A DNA stretch of 64,000 bases, taken from assembly GCA_973895155.1 (NCBI GenBank), contig OZ316891.1, forward strand, positions 31,806,001 through 31,870,000. Direction: 5' to 3'. The translations under genes and the position numbers were made by a program. How positions within the stretch are numbered: position 1 is the first letter of the stretch; each line of letters starts with the position of its first letter. Shown piece by piece: positions 32,888 to 43,768 of this stretch. Under the pieces are notes generated by a model. That model was not told the origin of the DNA. It searched no databases and saw only the letters and a list, made by a program, of their open reading frames with translations. The stretch comes from Marsupella aquatica. Its lineage: Eukaryota; Marchantiophyta.

Positions 32888-33906
32888 AAATTAGTTGTCG
32901 TAGTGGCTTCAGATTGCAGAATTGCTATAGTTGCTTCTCGTGGAGTTGGTATCGAGCTGTGCGTAGCTACATGCTGACGAATCCAGGGATCCCTGTTAGG
33001 TTCGCGTTACCACTTTTACACGGCCTCTCGTCATGTCCTTTGGGCAGAGAATTCCTAGTAGGGCCCTAGCTATACTGGATGTTCTTCTGCGTTTCGAGCT
33101 TAGATTGCTGGGCAACTGTACTTCTCACCTCTGAGCGCCCAAGGAAGCGGGACAGAATCTCTTTTTCAGCCCGCGATACTGTCCATCCTGATTCAAGTCC
33201 TGCTCATTTCTTGCATGACGTCTCCTGCTGCCCGTCTCCTGATTTCCCGTCACAATCTAGATCAATTTTGTTCCCACTTGCTTCAATTTGTTGTTCTGAA
33301 CGAATTGTCGAGCCTGCCCAATTTGCTACTCACACGGTCTGCATAACAGTTGTTCACAAGTTCTTCTTTGAAGAAACGTCGTCAATTCTTTGTTTGGTAT
33401 GCAGGACACTTCAGTTGGAAAGGGTTCTTTCTTGGAGGGCGATAAACAAGAGCACTCGCGCCATAGTTTTTCAGAGGGCAATGTGCAGGTATGACGGTGG
33501 GTTGCTTTGGGGTTTGGATGGAAGATCTCCTCATACTTTCACTTCTCAAAACTTGTAGTTTTGATTCTCAAGTTTTGATGGCAAAGCTGGGATGATTCGT
33601 AAAAGAGTCCAGCAGGAGGAATTGATCCTGGAGAAGATACCGCTACTGCTATGCTTCTAGGGCTTCCTCCAACTGTTACGCTGAGCTGAGATTGCTCGCC
33701 CGGGCAAGGTTTCCCCAACAGAGCCTTCGCGTAATGAATATTCTTTCCTTAGTCCATGGGAAGGAAAGATGAAACTTGAAATTTGAGGGCTCTGCAAGAT
33801 TGCACTACTTAGGCTGATTTGAACCTTTGTCAAACAGGTAAGATCGTATTTCTCAAAAGTGTACAATTGAGCTCCGTATTCCCGGCACGGGAACAGAGCT
33901 GACTCG

Positions 33907-34276
33907 ATGGAACTTTTGGATATGGACCGCTTTAGGCAACAGTCCTCAGCCAGGTATGATTAATTTTGTATGCATGTCATTTTGTTGGATTTGATGTGAC
34001 CAAACGACCTTGAATACATTCTCAACAAAGACGTTTGATTTGCAGAGTTTATCCTTCATCTTCCGGTTTGATTGGTATTGGCATCCGCCATTGTTCTTCT
34101 ACACGGCCTTCAGGTAATGAGACTGTTAATTCATGTCGTAAAATTCACGGATTGTATAAGAGCCAAGTTCAAGAATGATGGATAGCCTTTATTCCTGAAT
34201 TGTAGGAGAGGGAGGGAAGCGCTTTCACGTTCATGTCATGTGTCTAATCACGATGGATTCTACAGATGATGGCTAG
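33907..34276 (+). CDS. Small spliced leader ORF upstream of the PPR gene
   Basis: The ATG at 33907 opens a frame that stays open through two introns (33954-34045 and 34114-34205) and ends at TAG 34274-34276, about 61 residues. The product is Ser/Arg/Gly-rich around FRQQSSARVYPSSSGLIGI, and RHCSSTRPSGEGGKR resembles an organelle transit peptide. It may be an upstream ORF, or its first exons may supply the N-terminus of the PPR protein through a different acceptor. Coding relevance is inferred only from splice signals and an unbroken frame. Confidence 0.35.
33954..34045 (+). other. 92-nt intron
   Basis: Donor CCAG|GTATGATT, acceptor TTGATTTGCAG|AGTT. Length is 92 nt. The preceding exon has an in-frame ATG at 33907 and the frame continues after splicing. 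Confidence 0.55.
34114..34205 (+). other. 92-nt intron
   Basis: Donor TTCAG|GTAATGAG, acceptor CCTGAATTGTAG|GAGAGG. Length is again exactly 92 nt. Parts of the sequence around the acceptor (ATGATGG-TAG-CTTTATT) recur near 34266, indicating a short local duplication. Confidence 0.5.
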
Positions 34277-35060
34277 GCTTTATTTCTAAGTAGTCTCTTT
34301 TCAGAAACCTGAGATTCTGGTTTGTGTATAGCGCAGAAAGGACAGTGTAAGCAACTTACAAATGAACGCCTGTCAAGATGCCCTAAGAGTCTGTCCTGTA
34401 CACAACCCAAGGATAACATGTGACTTCTGGCTGAAGTATTTTAGTACCAATTCGATAGGCTCTTGACTCTGTCCTTTCTGTGGGTACAGTGAAATACGGG
34501 AGAAGGAACGAGCTTGTTGATACCTGGATATGCCTTTCGCAATTATTCAATATTCTATTCTAAGATCATTGCATTCTTGACAGATAGCCGTTACTCTCAG
34601 TTGGAAAGGAGTCATTTAACCTTTGCAAGTTATCTGTACCAAAGATCACAGCAGAGCAAGGGAGACAAGAAAATACATCTTTGGACGGAGGTAGGAATGC
34701 ACCCTAGAACTCGAGAGGCTTACCGGTCTGCTATCCATTTCTGAACACTCATTGTAGAATGATCACTGGAAACATAGTCGTCAAGAAATAACTACAACTT
34801 CGTTGCACCTCGTGGAATCTCCTGGATTTTATCCTGGTAGCAGATCTGATCGTGGGTTGTGGTGCTGACAGAGGAAGCCCAGAGCACCTGAGTTCAATCA
34901 GAAGTTGACAAGACTAGCACTTTGGGTGGATGGTTGGTCAACCCCAGCGTGGGTTAAGGCAAGGGCGAATTTGGTTACTCACTGCAGATTTCCATCTAAT
35001 GTTAGTTATTACACGAGAGATCGGTCTCAGGCCACTGCAAAAGGGATTGGCAGTAGGCAT

Positions 35061-38000
35061 ATGCATCCTGGTACCACGGGTCAAACAATTGCTATGTTGA
35101 AAGCTCGTCTACAGCGAGGCACTGCTATAGACTCGTACACATATGTTAAAGTTCTGCAAATCTGCTTGCAACAGAAAGACCTTTCAGGAGCCAAGCAAAT
35201 TCATGATTGCATCATCGAGAGTGGAATTCACGAAAATCCATATGTGGCAATCACGCTTTTGAATGTGTATATCAAATGCGGAGGTTTATCGGATGCACGT
35301 AGAGTTTTTGATCAAATTCAGAAGAAGAGTGTTATTACTTGGACCAGCCTGATTGCGGGATACGCTAGGAGTGATCATGCTGAATCTGCACTCGAAATTT
35401 TCAATCTAATGCGCCAAGAAGGCGTGAAGCCGAATGAGATCACGTATCTGAGCATCCTGAATGCATGTTCAAGCCCACTAGCTCTCAATTGGGGAAAAGA
35501 AATTCATCAGGGTATTCGACATGCCGGCTTTGAATCGGACGTGCGTGTAGGGTCTGCTCTCGTACTGATGTACGCTAAATGTGGGTGCATCACCGAGGCA
35601 AGGAAAGTTTTTGAAAAGTTGACTAATCGAAATGTCATTACATGGAATGTTATGATTGGAGCTTGTGCAGTACGTGGTGATGGTGTGGAAGCATATCGAC
35701 TATTCCTCCAAATGAGACGGGATGGCTTCGAACCAAATGCAATCACCTATACGAGCATCCTGAATGCATCCGCATGTGATGGGGGTTTGGCATGGGTGAA
35801 GGACGTTCATGGCCACGCTAGGAAAGCGGGACTGGAGTCAGATTTGCGTGTGGGCTCTGCGCTGGTTCACATGTATGTAGAGAGTGGCAGGATAGGTGAC
35901 GCCCGACTGGTTTTTGACAGAATGGAGAAACGCGACGTAATCACATGGAATGTAATGATAGGAGGACTTGCACAACATGGATGTGGGCACGAAGCATATC
36001 GACTGTTTCTCCAAATGAGACGGGAAGGCTTTGAACCAGATGCATTCACTTATGCGAGTATTCTGAATGCATCTGCAAGTGCGGGGGCTTTGGAGTGGGT
36101 GAAGGAGGTTCATGGCCATGCTAGAAATGCCGGACTGGAGTCAGATTTGCGTGTGGGCTCTGCGCTGGTTCACATGTATGCAAAGAGTGGCAGGATAGTT
36201 GACGCCCGACTGGTTTTTGACAGAATGGAGAAACGCGACGTAATCACATGGAATGTAATGATAGGAGGACTTGCTCAACATGGATGTGGGCACGAAGCAT
36301 ATCGACTATTCCTCCGAATGAGACAGGAAGGCTTCAAACCAAATGCAATCACTTATCTGAGCATCCTGAATGCATCTGCAAGTGCGGGGGCTTTGGAATG
36401 GGTGAAGGAGGTTCATGGCCACGCTAGCAAAGCCGGACTGGAGTCGGATTTGCGTGTGGGCAATGCACTCGTTCACATGTATGCGAAGATTGGCAGTATA
36501 GATGATGCCCGACTGGTCTTTGACAGAATGAAGAAACGCGATGTAATCACATGGACTGTAATGATAGGAGGGCTTGCACAACATGGATGTGGGCATGAAG
36601 CATATCGAATGTTTCTTGAAATGAGACGCCAAGGCTTCGAACCAAATGAAATCACTTATGTGACCATCCTGAATGCATCTGCAAGTGCGGGGGCTTTGGA
36701 GTGGGTGAAGGAGGTTCATGGCCACGCTAGCAAAGCCGGACTGGAGTCGGATTTGCGTGTGGGCAATGCACTCGTTCACATGTATGCGAAGATTGGCAGT
36801 ATAGATGATGCCCGACTGGTCTTTGACAGAATGGAGAAACGCGATGTAATCACATGGACTGTAATGATAGGAGGGCTTGCACAACATGGATGTGGGCATG
36901 AAGCATATCGAATGTTTCTTGAAATGAGACGCCAAGGCTTCGAACCAAATGAAATCACTTATGTGACCATCCTGAATGCATCTGCAAGTGCGGGGGCTTT
37001 GGAGTGGGTGAAGGAGGTTCATGGCCACGCTAGCAAAGCCGGACTGGAGTCGGATTTGCGTGTGGGCAATGCACTCGTTCACATGTATGCGAAGATTGGC
37101 AGTATAGATGATGCCCGACTGGTCTTTGACAGAATGAAGAAACGCGATGTAATCACATGGACTGTAATGATAGGAGGGCTTGCACAACATGGATGTGGGC
37201 ATGAAGCATATCGAATGTTTCTTGAAATGAAACGCCAAGGCTTCGAACCAAATGAAATTACTTATGTGACCATCCTGAATGCATCTGCAAGTGCGGGGGC
37301 TTTGGAGCGGGTGAAGGAGGTTCATGGCCACGCTAGCAAAGCCGGACTGGAGTCGGATTTGCGTGTGGGTAGTGCACTCGTTCACATGTATGCAGAGAGT
37401 GGCAGTATAGCTGACGCCCGACTTGTTTTTAACAGAATGGAGAAACGCGATGTAGTCACTTGGAACATAATGATCGGAGGACTTGCACAACATGGATATG
37501 GGCAGGAAGCCCTGGAACTTTTCAGACAAATGAATGCTGACCATGTGAAGCCCACCGAGACGTCATTCACAGCTGTGTTGTCAGCCTGTTCTCATGGAGG
37601 CCTTGTTGATGATGGCCGTAGAATCTTTTCTGCTATGACGCAAGATTATGGTATCGAGCGGAGTGTTTTTCACTATACCCTCATGGTGGATATTCTTGGG
37701 CGGGCGGGACACTTGGAAGAAGCAAACCAGGTGATCAGTGAGATGCCGATCGAACCAGATGATGTAACTTGGACAGCCTTGCTTGGGGCTTGTAGAACTT
37801 ACGGTAACGTGGAGCTGGGTGAACTGGCCGCTAACGAGCTTTTCAAGTTGGAACCCGGTAGGGCCTCTACATATGTGCTGCTCTCCAATATCTATGCTGC
37901 AGCTGGGAAGTGGGAGAAGGTGTCATGTGTGCGCACTATGATGCGAGAGAGAGGTGTTCGGAAGGAGCCAGGACGTAGCTGGATCGAAGTTCATAACAAG

Positions 38001-38375
38001 ATCCATGAATTTGTGGTGGGGGATACATCTCACCCAGAAGCGGAGGCGATCTATACTGAGCTGAATAAATTGAATGAAAAACTGAAGGCGGAAGGCTACA
38101 TTCCGGATACCCAGCTTGTATTGCATGATATCAATGACGAGGATAAGGAGCTAGCCCTTTGCTCTCATAGTGAGAAGTTGGCTATTGCTTACGGACTTAT
38201 GCACCTACCTTGGGGAGAACCTATTCGTGTAAGTAAGAACCTTCGTGTGTGTTCAGATTGCCACTCAGCAACCAAGTATATCTCTAAGGTGACCGGACGC
38301 GAGATTATTGCAAGGGATGCAAATCGGTTCCACCATTTTAAAGATGGAATGTGTTCTTGTGGTGATTACTGGTGA
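35061..38375 (+). CDS. PLS-class PPR protein with complete DYW domain
   Basis: PPR-DYW proteins bind specific organellar transcripts and edit C to U in mitochondria or chloroplasts. The frame is open from 34869, but an in-frame TGA lies just upstream and the first ATG is 35061, giving 1,104 residues. The 64 codons before it look like targeting sequence and may be reached from an upstream exon. The protein is a long array of P-L-S triplets (about 101 residues each), e.g. ITYVTILNASASAGALEWVK and DARLVFDRMEKRDVITW, then E-type motifs with EPGRSWIEV, and a DYW deaminase-like end with the HSE zinc/catalytic motif (His at 38166), CSDCH and the final residues DYW. The coding part is intronless. It shows no frame damage, unlike its surroundings. 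Confidence 0.95.
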   Translation: MHPGTTGQTIAMLKARLQRGTAIDSYTYVKVLQICLQQKDLSGAKQIHDCIIESGIHENPYVAITLLNVYIKCGGLSDARRVFDQIQKKSVITWTSLIAGYARSDHAESALEIFNLMRQEGVKPNEITYLSILNACSSPLALNWGKEIHQGIRHAGFESDVRVGSALVLMYAKCGCITEARKVFEKLTNRNVITWNVMIGACAVRGDGVEAYRLFLQMRRDGFEPNAITYTSILNASACDGGLAWVKDVHGHARKAGLESDLRVGSALVHMYVESGRIGDARLVFDRMEKRDVITWNVMIGGLAQHGCGHEAYRLFLQMRREGFEPDAFTYASILNASASAGALEWVKEVHGHARNAGLESDLRVGSALVHMYAKSGRIVDARLVFDRMEKRDVITWNVMIGGLAQHGCGHEAYRLFLRMRQEGFKPNAITYLSILNASASAGALEWVKEVHGHASKAGLESDLRVGNALVHMYAKIGSIDDARLVFDRMKKRDVITWTVMIGGLAQHGCGHEAYRMFLEMRRQGFEPNEITYVTILNASASAGALEWVKEVHGHASKAGLESDLRVGNALVHMYAKIGSIDDARLVFDRMEKRDVITWTVMIGGLAQHGCGHEAYRMFLEMRRQGFEPNEITYVTILNASASAGALEWVKEVHGHASKAGLESDLRVGNALVHMYAKIGSIDDARLVFDRMKKRDVITWTVMIGGLAQHGCGHEAYRMFLEMKRQGFEPNEITYVTILNASASAGALERVKEVHGHASKAGLESDLRVGSALVHMYAESGSIADARLVFNRMEKRDVVTWNIMIGGLAQHGYGQEALELFRQMNADHVKPTETSFTAVLSACSHGGLVDDGRRIFSAMTQDYGIERSVFHYTLMVDILGRAGHLEEANQVISEMPIEPDDVTWTALLGACRTYGNVELGELAANELFKLEPGRASTYVLLSNIYAAAGKWEKVSCVRTMMRERGVRKEPGRSWIEVHNKIHEFVVGDTSHPEAEAIYTELNKLNEKLKAEGYIPDTQLVLHDINDEDKELALCSHSEKLAIAYGLMHLPWGEPIRVSKNLRVCSDCHSATKYISKVTGREIIARDANRFHHFKDGMCSCGDYW
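36115..37326 (+). repeat. 303-bp tandem repeats inside the PPR gene
   Basis: The units 36418-36720, 36721-37023 and 37024-37326 are nearly identical over 303 bp; by eye only a few substitutions separate them (AAG/GAG near 36532 and 36835; AGA/AAA near 37230). A more diverged unit lies at 36115-36417. Each unit encodes one P-L-S triplet of 101 residues. Confidence 0.95.
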
Positions 38376-39725
38376 ACCCAGATTGAAAGCTGTGTTGGGC
38401 TGGCTGGAAAGTGACTTCAAATCAGTAGTCACTGGCAGCGCAGATACAATCAGGTTGTGGGTGTATCAATTCTGTAACATTAATTTTGAGATTCTGCAAG
38501 TGGGGGTTGTACCTAGCCCTCTTCTGGCTGAAAGTCCATTTCATGTAAGAGAAAGGTCACGCAAGTTTCGTTTTGAGTGTCGAAATTATAGGTGCGTGAA
38601 ATCAAGCTGTTGGCTTGATATGTAGAAACCTCTTTTGACATCTTAGTTGAGTATTGTCCTTAGATCAAAAGAAGAGTTTGCATACAGTAGCTGCCTTGCT
38701 GTGAACATGGTACTGGAAGGGAACTCACATTGGTGACAGGAGGCGAAAATCAAGGGCATAAAGATCAAATGCGCGAATGGCGACCTCCACGAGCAGAAAG
38801 GTTCAAGCAATGAGTCTTCGAGTTCATCGACTTGCAGGAAGCCTTTGGCCGAGACTGATGGATGTATTCAGATCTTCGAATACATCCATGTCGAAGATTA
38901 GATAATTCAATTCTAGTAAAGTGGCCATGTTCTTCTGCTTCAAAGGTAGTTGACAGTCTGGATTCGACCAAAACGATATGAAGTTCCATATGTACTCAAC
39001 TGTGTGAGCTTCCCAGATTCGCAAGATACGGTCGTGAAACGTGCTCGAAAGCTTGTTAGCTACTCTGGGCTTAGGGAAGGCGTAAGGGAATAATTCTCAA
39101 ATGACGCGAGAATGGAATGATGCACTGTACAGTACTATCGTGAAGGATTATCGGACAAGGCAGGAAAGTGGACTGTATTTGCAGTAGAAACTTTGCTACG
39201 TTGACGGCGTGATTGAATCCGAAAGCTCATAGACCGTGCGCGTGAACGTAGAAGGGAGCATAGTTCTGCAAGGAATAGTGGAGTAGCATGCGTCTGTTGC
39301 TTCTGCTGGGCCCATGCCTACTTCAAGAAAATAGATTCATGTGTAGAAGGTCTTGAGAGAGAAGTAATAACAATCAGAGCATTAGGTAAGTATTCAAATT
39401 CATGTGTAGAAGGTCTTGAGAGAGAAGTAATAACAATCAGGGCATTAGATAAGTATTCAAATGGAGGAGAACACCTTGCTATCATAAAAACTCCTGTTGT
39501 TACCATAGTAACTGCGCTTGATCTGTTATCTCTTCTTTTTGGCTTGAATTTGCTTTGGGTGAGATGTTGAAGACGTCTGGTGGAAAGACACCATTCTTCC
39601 TTTGAATTAATGCAAAAACAGTCAGGCAGCAATCAACCACTAAATTTAATGTTCTTGACACTGGAATGCCAATCTGGCAGTTGTTTTCCTCAATCCTCAA
39701 TTCAACGAGAAAACAGGAAATTTTG
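38376..39725. other. PPR 3' flank, no recognised gene
   Basis: Only short frames occur. A 63-bp tandem duplication (TTCATGTGTAGAAGGTCTTG start) is at 39336-39398 and 39399-39461. The transcript end of the PPR gene probably lies here, but no clear poly(A) signal stands out. Confidence 0.4.
39336..39461. repeat. 63-bp tandem duplication
   Basis: Two adjacent copies, differing at a few positions (AGAGCATTAGG versus AGGGCATTAGA). Confidence 0.85.
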
Positions 39726-40992
39726 CTAGTGACACTGGAAATGGCTAGCGAGGCGGACCAGATTGCCGATCTCTGCCCTTGGCAAGTTGCAATGCAGGGT
39801 CACTTGCAAGAAATCGATCATTTCTCCTATGTGTGGGTTTGTGCAGGTGTTTCGGAAGAAACCATTCTTTGTTGATGGCCCTGGAAACGACCGGAACTCC
39901 TTGTCTGGCAAGGTTTTCTTGGTATCTACTTTGGTCTTATTGCCCACCGCAAACCAAATACTTCGGCAATCACTCGGGGAGTGAGGAAGAAATCCTTCCC
40001 ATACACCCTTGTCGAATTGGTCTCGGGATCCCATGATCCCATGAATTCTAGTAAGTCTGAAGCCGGCACCTCCGGCTTCAGTCATGGTAACCTTACGAAG
40101 GCTTCCAAGCCGGATCCGGCCATGAAGCCCTGGTATTTTCGAGTCTGCATAGCCGTAAAGCATGCATCCTCTTCTCGTGCAAAGTGTAATTGCATTTCCT
40201 TGGGGAGGGTCGCCGCCCAGCCTTTCCAGGTGTCATCTCTTGTTGGAACGGCATTGATGGGGTCGACCTCCTCCTCTTCGGCTTCCGCCTGCCTCCTGCT
40301 TCCCTGCTCTGCTGGTTTCCTGGGTGCCGCCGACCTCGTTCTTTTCGCAGGGGTGGTTTCTTCGTTGTTGTTCCCTTTCCTCTTCATAGCGGCTGCCGTG
40401 GATGTTTCTCCTAGCACGGTTGCCTTTGTCCACCCCTCCGTGCTACCTTTTAACTCCCATTGTACATCGTTGCAGCGTTTGATGGCTTCCCGGATGCCGA
40501 CTATTCTGTTCTCACAAAACAAAAGATCGTCGAGTTTGTCAGCAGTAGGCGTCCACAAGAATTCAGCCGTAATGAGTTCCCCTCCTAAGAAGACAGTCTT
40601 CTGCAACTCCCACAACCGAGCGAGCTCCTTCCGCTCTCTCCGATTCTTCGTCCTCGTAGGTCCCAATGTACTCAGTTGCCCGTTCTAACAGGCATCCCCA
40701 AAAATGAGCAGCTTGATTGACGTTGATCATACCCTTCTTGAGTTGATTGTCGGTATCTGCTTCCACCCTGAGTGCTTGCATGAGCGGACAGTAGTTGGCC
40801 TCCCGTAGTCGTCCATTTGGCTCGTGCTTGCAAATGAGCCGCCATTCCTTGCGATCGGTCCTTACCCCCTCCTGGCTGGTCTTCCTTCCTTTTGGCTACC
40901 CATAGCCGCCGGTACTTAGTGCACCCTAACCCTAATCGTGTTTCCTCCCCCGACGTTCTTACTTTTGGCCTCGGCTCGGGTTCCATAGTCAC
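39726..40992 (-). pseudogene. Unrecognised 3' ORF of Gypsy B
   Basis: Minus-strand frames 40672-40992, 40563-40781, 40082-40666 and 39726-40163 overlap and must be linked by frameshifts. Readable segments include MINVNQAAHFWGCLLERATEYIGTYED and LWELQKTVFLGGELITAEFLW, then a basic nuclear-localisation-like KKRK/PAKRTRS region and a W-containing end. No known domain was recognised. It lies directly downstream of the Gypsy B integrase, so it is probably that element's extra 3' ORF. Confidence 0.45.
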
Positions 40993-41094
40993 CCTTAATT
41001 GTTTATATTTTTCCTGTTTTCGTTACTATACTAAGGTGTTTCCTAGGGTACACTCCTGATTTTACTATTAAACTGGCCTAATGATTCCTGGCTA

Positions 41095-41125
41095 GGCATC
41101 ACATAGCTCCCCACTTAATTGTGAA
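41095..41125 (-). other. Polypurine-tract-like site after Gypsy B integrase
   Basis: The minus strand reads AAGTGGGGAGCTATGTGATG about 70 bp after the integrase end. It resembles the tracts at 3341-3357 and 758-772 (AGTGGAGGGCTATGTGGATG). If it is a PPT, the ORFs at 39726-40992 lie beyond it. Confidence 0.35.
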
Positions 41126-41196
41126 GCATCCTCACGAACAACTTCATCTTCGTCCATATAGTATTTCTTGAGGCAGTCGTAATGAATGCGAACTGG

Positions 41197-42135
41197 TTAT
41201 ATTTCTCCAGTAATGTTGGCCAATTGCACGGAGCCATTGGAGAACTTCATGGTTACCCTGAAGGGTCCTAACCAGCGAGTGTAAAGTTTACCTGGAAACC
41301 TACTATACCTACTGTCATAAAGTAATACAAGATCTCCTGTGTGAATACTAACTGGTTTCAACTTTTTATCATACTGTTGCTTCATGGTATTCTGTCTATA
41401 TTCTACTCTCTCAGCTGAAATCATTCTTGCCTCTTCTAAGGCTTCTAATCTATATTTTCGCTCCTTTAGGCTTTCCTCCTCTGAGACTCTTTCCTCTATT
41501 GTAACTTGAAATGTAGGTATCTCAAGTTGCATGGGTACCAGAGCTTCCTGCCCAAAGGTTAAGGAAAAAGGTGTATGACCGGTAGTGGATTTATAGGCTA
41601 AATTGTAAGCAAAAACAGCAGCAAACAATTTGTCATCCCAATCAAGTTTGTTCTGAGCTACAGTCTTGTTTAATATTCTTCCTATAATTCCATTGGCTCG
41701 TTTTGTCAACCCATTTGCCTTTGGGTGGTAAGGAGTAGTGGGCCTATGTCTAACCAAATACTGCTCATTTAAACGACTAATTATATCATTCAGAAAATGG
41801 GTTCCTCTATCACTAACTATTTCTAGGGGTGCTCCATACCTGGTGAAGATCTGCTCATACATAAATCGAGCCGTAGTAATTGCATCATCCTTCGTTGTCA
41901 ATCTGGCCTCCACCCACTTAGTTGCATAATCCGTGGCCAGGATTATGTACTTGTTCCTCCGAGGATGAGTTAATGGTTTCAGGGGTCCAATGTAATCAAT
42001 ACCCCACTTCTCAAATGGTGCCAGGGGTAGAATAGGGTGCAGTGGATGTCTTGTAGACGCCCTTGGTCCTCCCGCTCGCTGACAAGGATTGCATTGTTTG
42101 ATAAATTGATAGACATCCTTGTGTAAGGTGGCCAC
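41197..42135 (-). pseudogene. Gypsy B integrase
   Basis: This frame holds the zinc-finger end (CNPCQRAGG), the catalytic core with GIDYIGPL and SDRGTHFLN, and PKANGLTKRANG, where the catalytic Glu expected in LTERAN is Lys. The C-terminal part (FPGKLYTRWLGPFRV) is of the non-chromodomain, Tat-like kind. It is separated from the RT-RNase H frame by a 1-nt frameshift near 42133, in the WWP-TLHKDV region. The lost Glu alone would inactivate the enzyme, which inserts element cDNA into DNA. Confidence 0.88.
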
Positions 42136-42164
42136 CAGTAACCAGCATTTAATATCTTTTTAGA

Positions 42165-43763
42165 TCATGTGGTTACTGGGGCAAAATGTCCTCCGGCCTC
42201 CTCTCCATGCATAGCCCGTAAAACTCGTTTTACCTCTCCCTTCTCCAAACACCTTTGAATAGTGCCGCTAATTCCATACCTGTGTAGCACACCCTTAATG
42301 TACTGATACTGTCTGACCTTTCGTAGAAAGACTGCGGCTTGTTCTCGGGTTAGCCCTGGCTGTAATCTGGACGTGCTGAGAAATTGCAAAATCTCAGGGT
42401 ACCATGTATCAGCTATTTCCACCACGAATAGTTCCTTGTCGGGGAATCGATCATCGATGCAATCTGTGGCAGGTTCACCTGTGATCCTTGAAAAGAAGTC
42501 GGCATTGGCATGTAGCTTTCCCGGCTTGATTTTTAGTTCGTAGTCAAATTCCTGTAATAAAAAAATCCATCTTGCTACCCTGCCTATAAGGTTCGGTTTA
42601 TTTACTAGGTACTTCAAACTTTCATGATTGGTATGAAAGATTACTTTGTACCCTAGCAAATAATGCCTAAACTTTTTACATGAATAAATGACTCCTAATG
42701 CTTCTCTTTCTATGGTGGAGTTGTTCCGTTCGGCATCGGCAAGCTGGCGGCTTGCAAAGTATATGGGATGGTCCCTTCCTTTCTCATCCAACTGACGTAG
42801 TACTGAGCCGATACAGAAGCCTGAGACATCTACGAAGACATGAAAATCCTTGTTCCAGTCTGGTGCTATCATGACTGGGGCCTCTACTAACTTTTGCTTT
42901 AATTCCACCACAACTCTTACTCTTTCTGGTGTGGGTTCAAAGTCTATGCCTGCTTTGAGCATGTTGGTTAATGGTAAAGCTAGCTTGGCAAAATCCTTGA
43001 TGAACCGGCGATAATACCCAATGCATCCCAAGAAGGATCTTACATCCTTTATGTTCTTAGGTTGCATGATATCAAGCCATACTGCTAGCTTACCTTTGTC
43101 AATCTCAATGCCCTTCTTTGATACCTTGTGACCTAGCAGCACACCCTCTGTTACTCCAAAGAAACATTTATCTGGGTGTAACTTGAGACCTACCTCTCTG
43201 CATCTCATGAAGGTCTTCCTTAGGTATTTAGCATGTTTTGATGCCTTCGCAAATACTGCAAAGTCATCAATGAAGATTTCCATGAACTTTCTCAAGTAAT
43301 CATGGAAAATGTTCACCATTAATCGTTGGAACATAGTTGGTGCGTTACAGAGTCCAAACGGCATACGATTGAAGACATAGATCCCCCATTCCGTGATGAA
43401 GGCCGTCTTGATTTGGTCCTCCTGCCTAATCCTGATTTGGTTATAACCAGAGTACCCATCCATGAATGAGTATAGTTCATGATTGGCTACCATGTCTAGT
43501 ACCATATCAGTAAAGGGTAAAGGAAAATGGTCTTTTAACGTAGCCTCATTCAACTTCCTGTAATCCTAACAAACCTGGATCTTGGGTTTGCCATCGGGTC
43601 CAGCTTTTTTGGGAACTATCACAATCGGAGACACCCAGTCTGAATGCAGGACTGGAGTGATGAATCCGGCTTCCACTAGTTTGTCGATTTTAGTTTTGAC
43701 CATCAGGGAATACTTAGGGTTCATCCTTCGAATTGGTTGTCGAAATGATTTGGCCCCTAACAT
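42165..43763 (-). pseudogene. Gypsy B reverse transcriptase-RNase H
   Basis: The frames 43566-43763 and 42165-43553 are in line, split by a TAG at 43566-43568 where Gln is expected in VCQDYRKLN. RT motifs follow in order: VIVPKKAG, YRKLNEATLKDHFPLPF, YSFMDGYSGYNQI, MPFGLCNAPTMFQ and FIDDFAVF (active site). RNase H shows FVDVSGF, IEREALGVIYSCKKFRHYLLGY, TNHESLKYLV and ANADFFSR. SFMDGYSGYNQI is a hallmark of Tat-like plant Gypsy elements. The frame continues into the integrase zinc finger (HFAPVTT then TGA). Confidence 0.92.
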
Positions 43764-43768
43764 GAGAT

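Larger units (their letters stand above)
32890..34868 (+). other. Probable 5' leader region of the PPR gene
   Basis: This is single-copy-looking plus-strand sequence between the Gypsy fragment and the PPR coding frame. It holds an ATG-started 159-codon frame at 33079-33558 with no recognised domain, several good splice signals and a small spliced ORF at 33907-34276. A 12-bp inverted repeat (CAGAAAGGACAG at 34333-34344 and its complement at 34472-34483) lies further down. Promoter position cannot be fixed. Confidence 0.45.

Noticed and set aside
34905-35060. PPR protein start at TTG 34905
   Set aside because: TTG is not an accepted start here without evidence. The first in-frame ATG is 35061; codons before it may be reached by splicing instead.
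36306-37544. A 412-codon minus-strand open frame across the PPR repeats
   Set aside because: It is antisense to the PPR array and stays open only because the 303-bp unit is duplicated, which copies the same open antisense frame. No domain and no independent evidence.
39763-40688. Plus-strand frames opposite the Gypsy B 3' ORF (for example 39981-40688)
   Set aside because: Antisense shadows of the minus-strand ORF, with no domain.
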